A DNA stretch of 23,599 nt, taken from the NCBI GenBank assembly GCA_964413905.1, contig CAYPUG010000033.1, forward strand, positions 1 through 23,599, in the 5' to 3' direction. Every line of letters begins with the position of its first letter. Positions within the stretch are counted from its first letter, which is position 1. This document shows positions 23,530 to 23,599 of the stretch, piece after piece. Below the pieces are notes generated by a model that ran no database searches, was not told the origin of the DNA, and saw only the letters and a list, made by a program, of their open reading frames with translations. The translations under genes and the position numbers were made by a program. The stretch is from CAYPUG01 sp964413905 (lineage in GTDB: Bacteria; Chloroflexota; Anaerolineae; JAADDB01).

Positions 23530-23599
23530 ATGCGCGTGGTGGTCATCGGGATGAACCATAAGACCGCTCCGGTGGAGTTGCGGGAGCGCCTGGCTGTAG
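23530..23599 (+). CDS. hemA: Glutamyl-tRNA reductase, N-terminal 23 codons (partial)
   Basis: The window ends inside this gene. The visible residues MRVVVIGMNHKTAPVELRER match the start of glutamyl-tRNA reductase, which reduces Glu-tRNA to glutamate-1-semialdehyde, the first committed step of the C5 tetrapyrrole pathway. A strong GGGGAGGAGGG lies just before the ATG. The 66-base gap after the radical SAM gene has no terminator, so it is probably in the same operon. The catalytic cysteine lies beyond the window edge. Confidence 0.9.
   Translation, partial: MRVVVIGMNHKTAPVELRERLAV

Overview
This window looks like a metagenome-derived scaffold (two N runs, at 1138-1147 and 19060-19159) from a bacterium, most plausibly a member of the Chloroflexota. 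That placement is an inference. It rests on the Thr/Pro-rich sortase linker, the sensor kinase with about seven GAF domains, the fused hemC-hemD gene and the GC-rich intergenic repeats. No rRNA, tRNA or CRISPR array is visible.

Layout. (1) 1-2319, minus strand: a tightly overlapping cluster of a dynamin-like GTPase, lspA (lipoprotein signal peptidase) and the first 31 codons of an RluA-family pseudouridine synthase. (2) 2320-2571: a divergent promoter region. (3) 2572-10086, plus strand: argS and serA (translationally coupled), a DUF72 protein overlapping a sortase, a glycosyltransferase-2 fused to a polyprenyl-phosphate sugar-1-phosphate transferase, and a sirtuin. (4) 10087-10448: a gene-free stretch with a strong sigma70-type promoter. 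(5) 10449-17250: a 1722-residue membrane-anchored multi-GAF histidine kinase whose end overlaps a receiver-GAF-histidine kinase. (6) 17262-18629, minus strand: an adrenodoxin-reductase-type ferredoxin-NADP reductase. (7) 18630-19551: a composite repeat block containing a 100-N gap, then the promoter and leader of a tetrapyrrole operon. (8) 19552 to the end, plus strand: hemCD fusion, hemB, a radical SAM/SPASM protein and the first 23 codons of hemA.

How the genes work together. HemA (glutamyl-tRNA reductase), HemB (porphobilinogen synthase) and HemCD (hydroxymethylbilane synthase plus uroporphyrinogen III synthase) cover most of the route from Glu-tRNA to uroporphyrinogen III; the aminomutase HemL is not in the window. 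The radical SAM protein sits between hemB and hemA and may act on a tetrapyrrole. The two kinase genes probably form one signalling pair. LspA, the sortase and the GT2-phosphoglycosyl transferase fusion all act at the cell envelope.

The most notable large-scale signal is a change of base composition across the repeat/gap block. Left of it the plus strand is mostly C-rich over G, including under minus-strand genes. Right of it the plus strand is G-rich over C and clearly more GC-rich overall. This could be a scaffolding misjoin, a rearrangement at a repeat, or a replication-strand switch.
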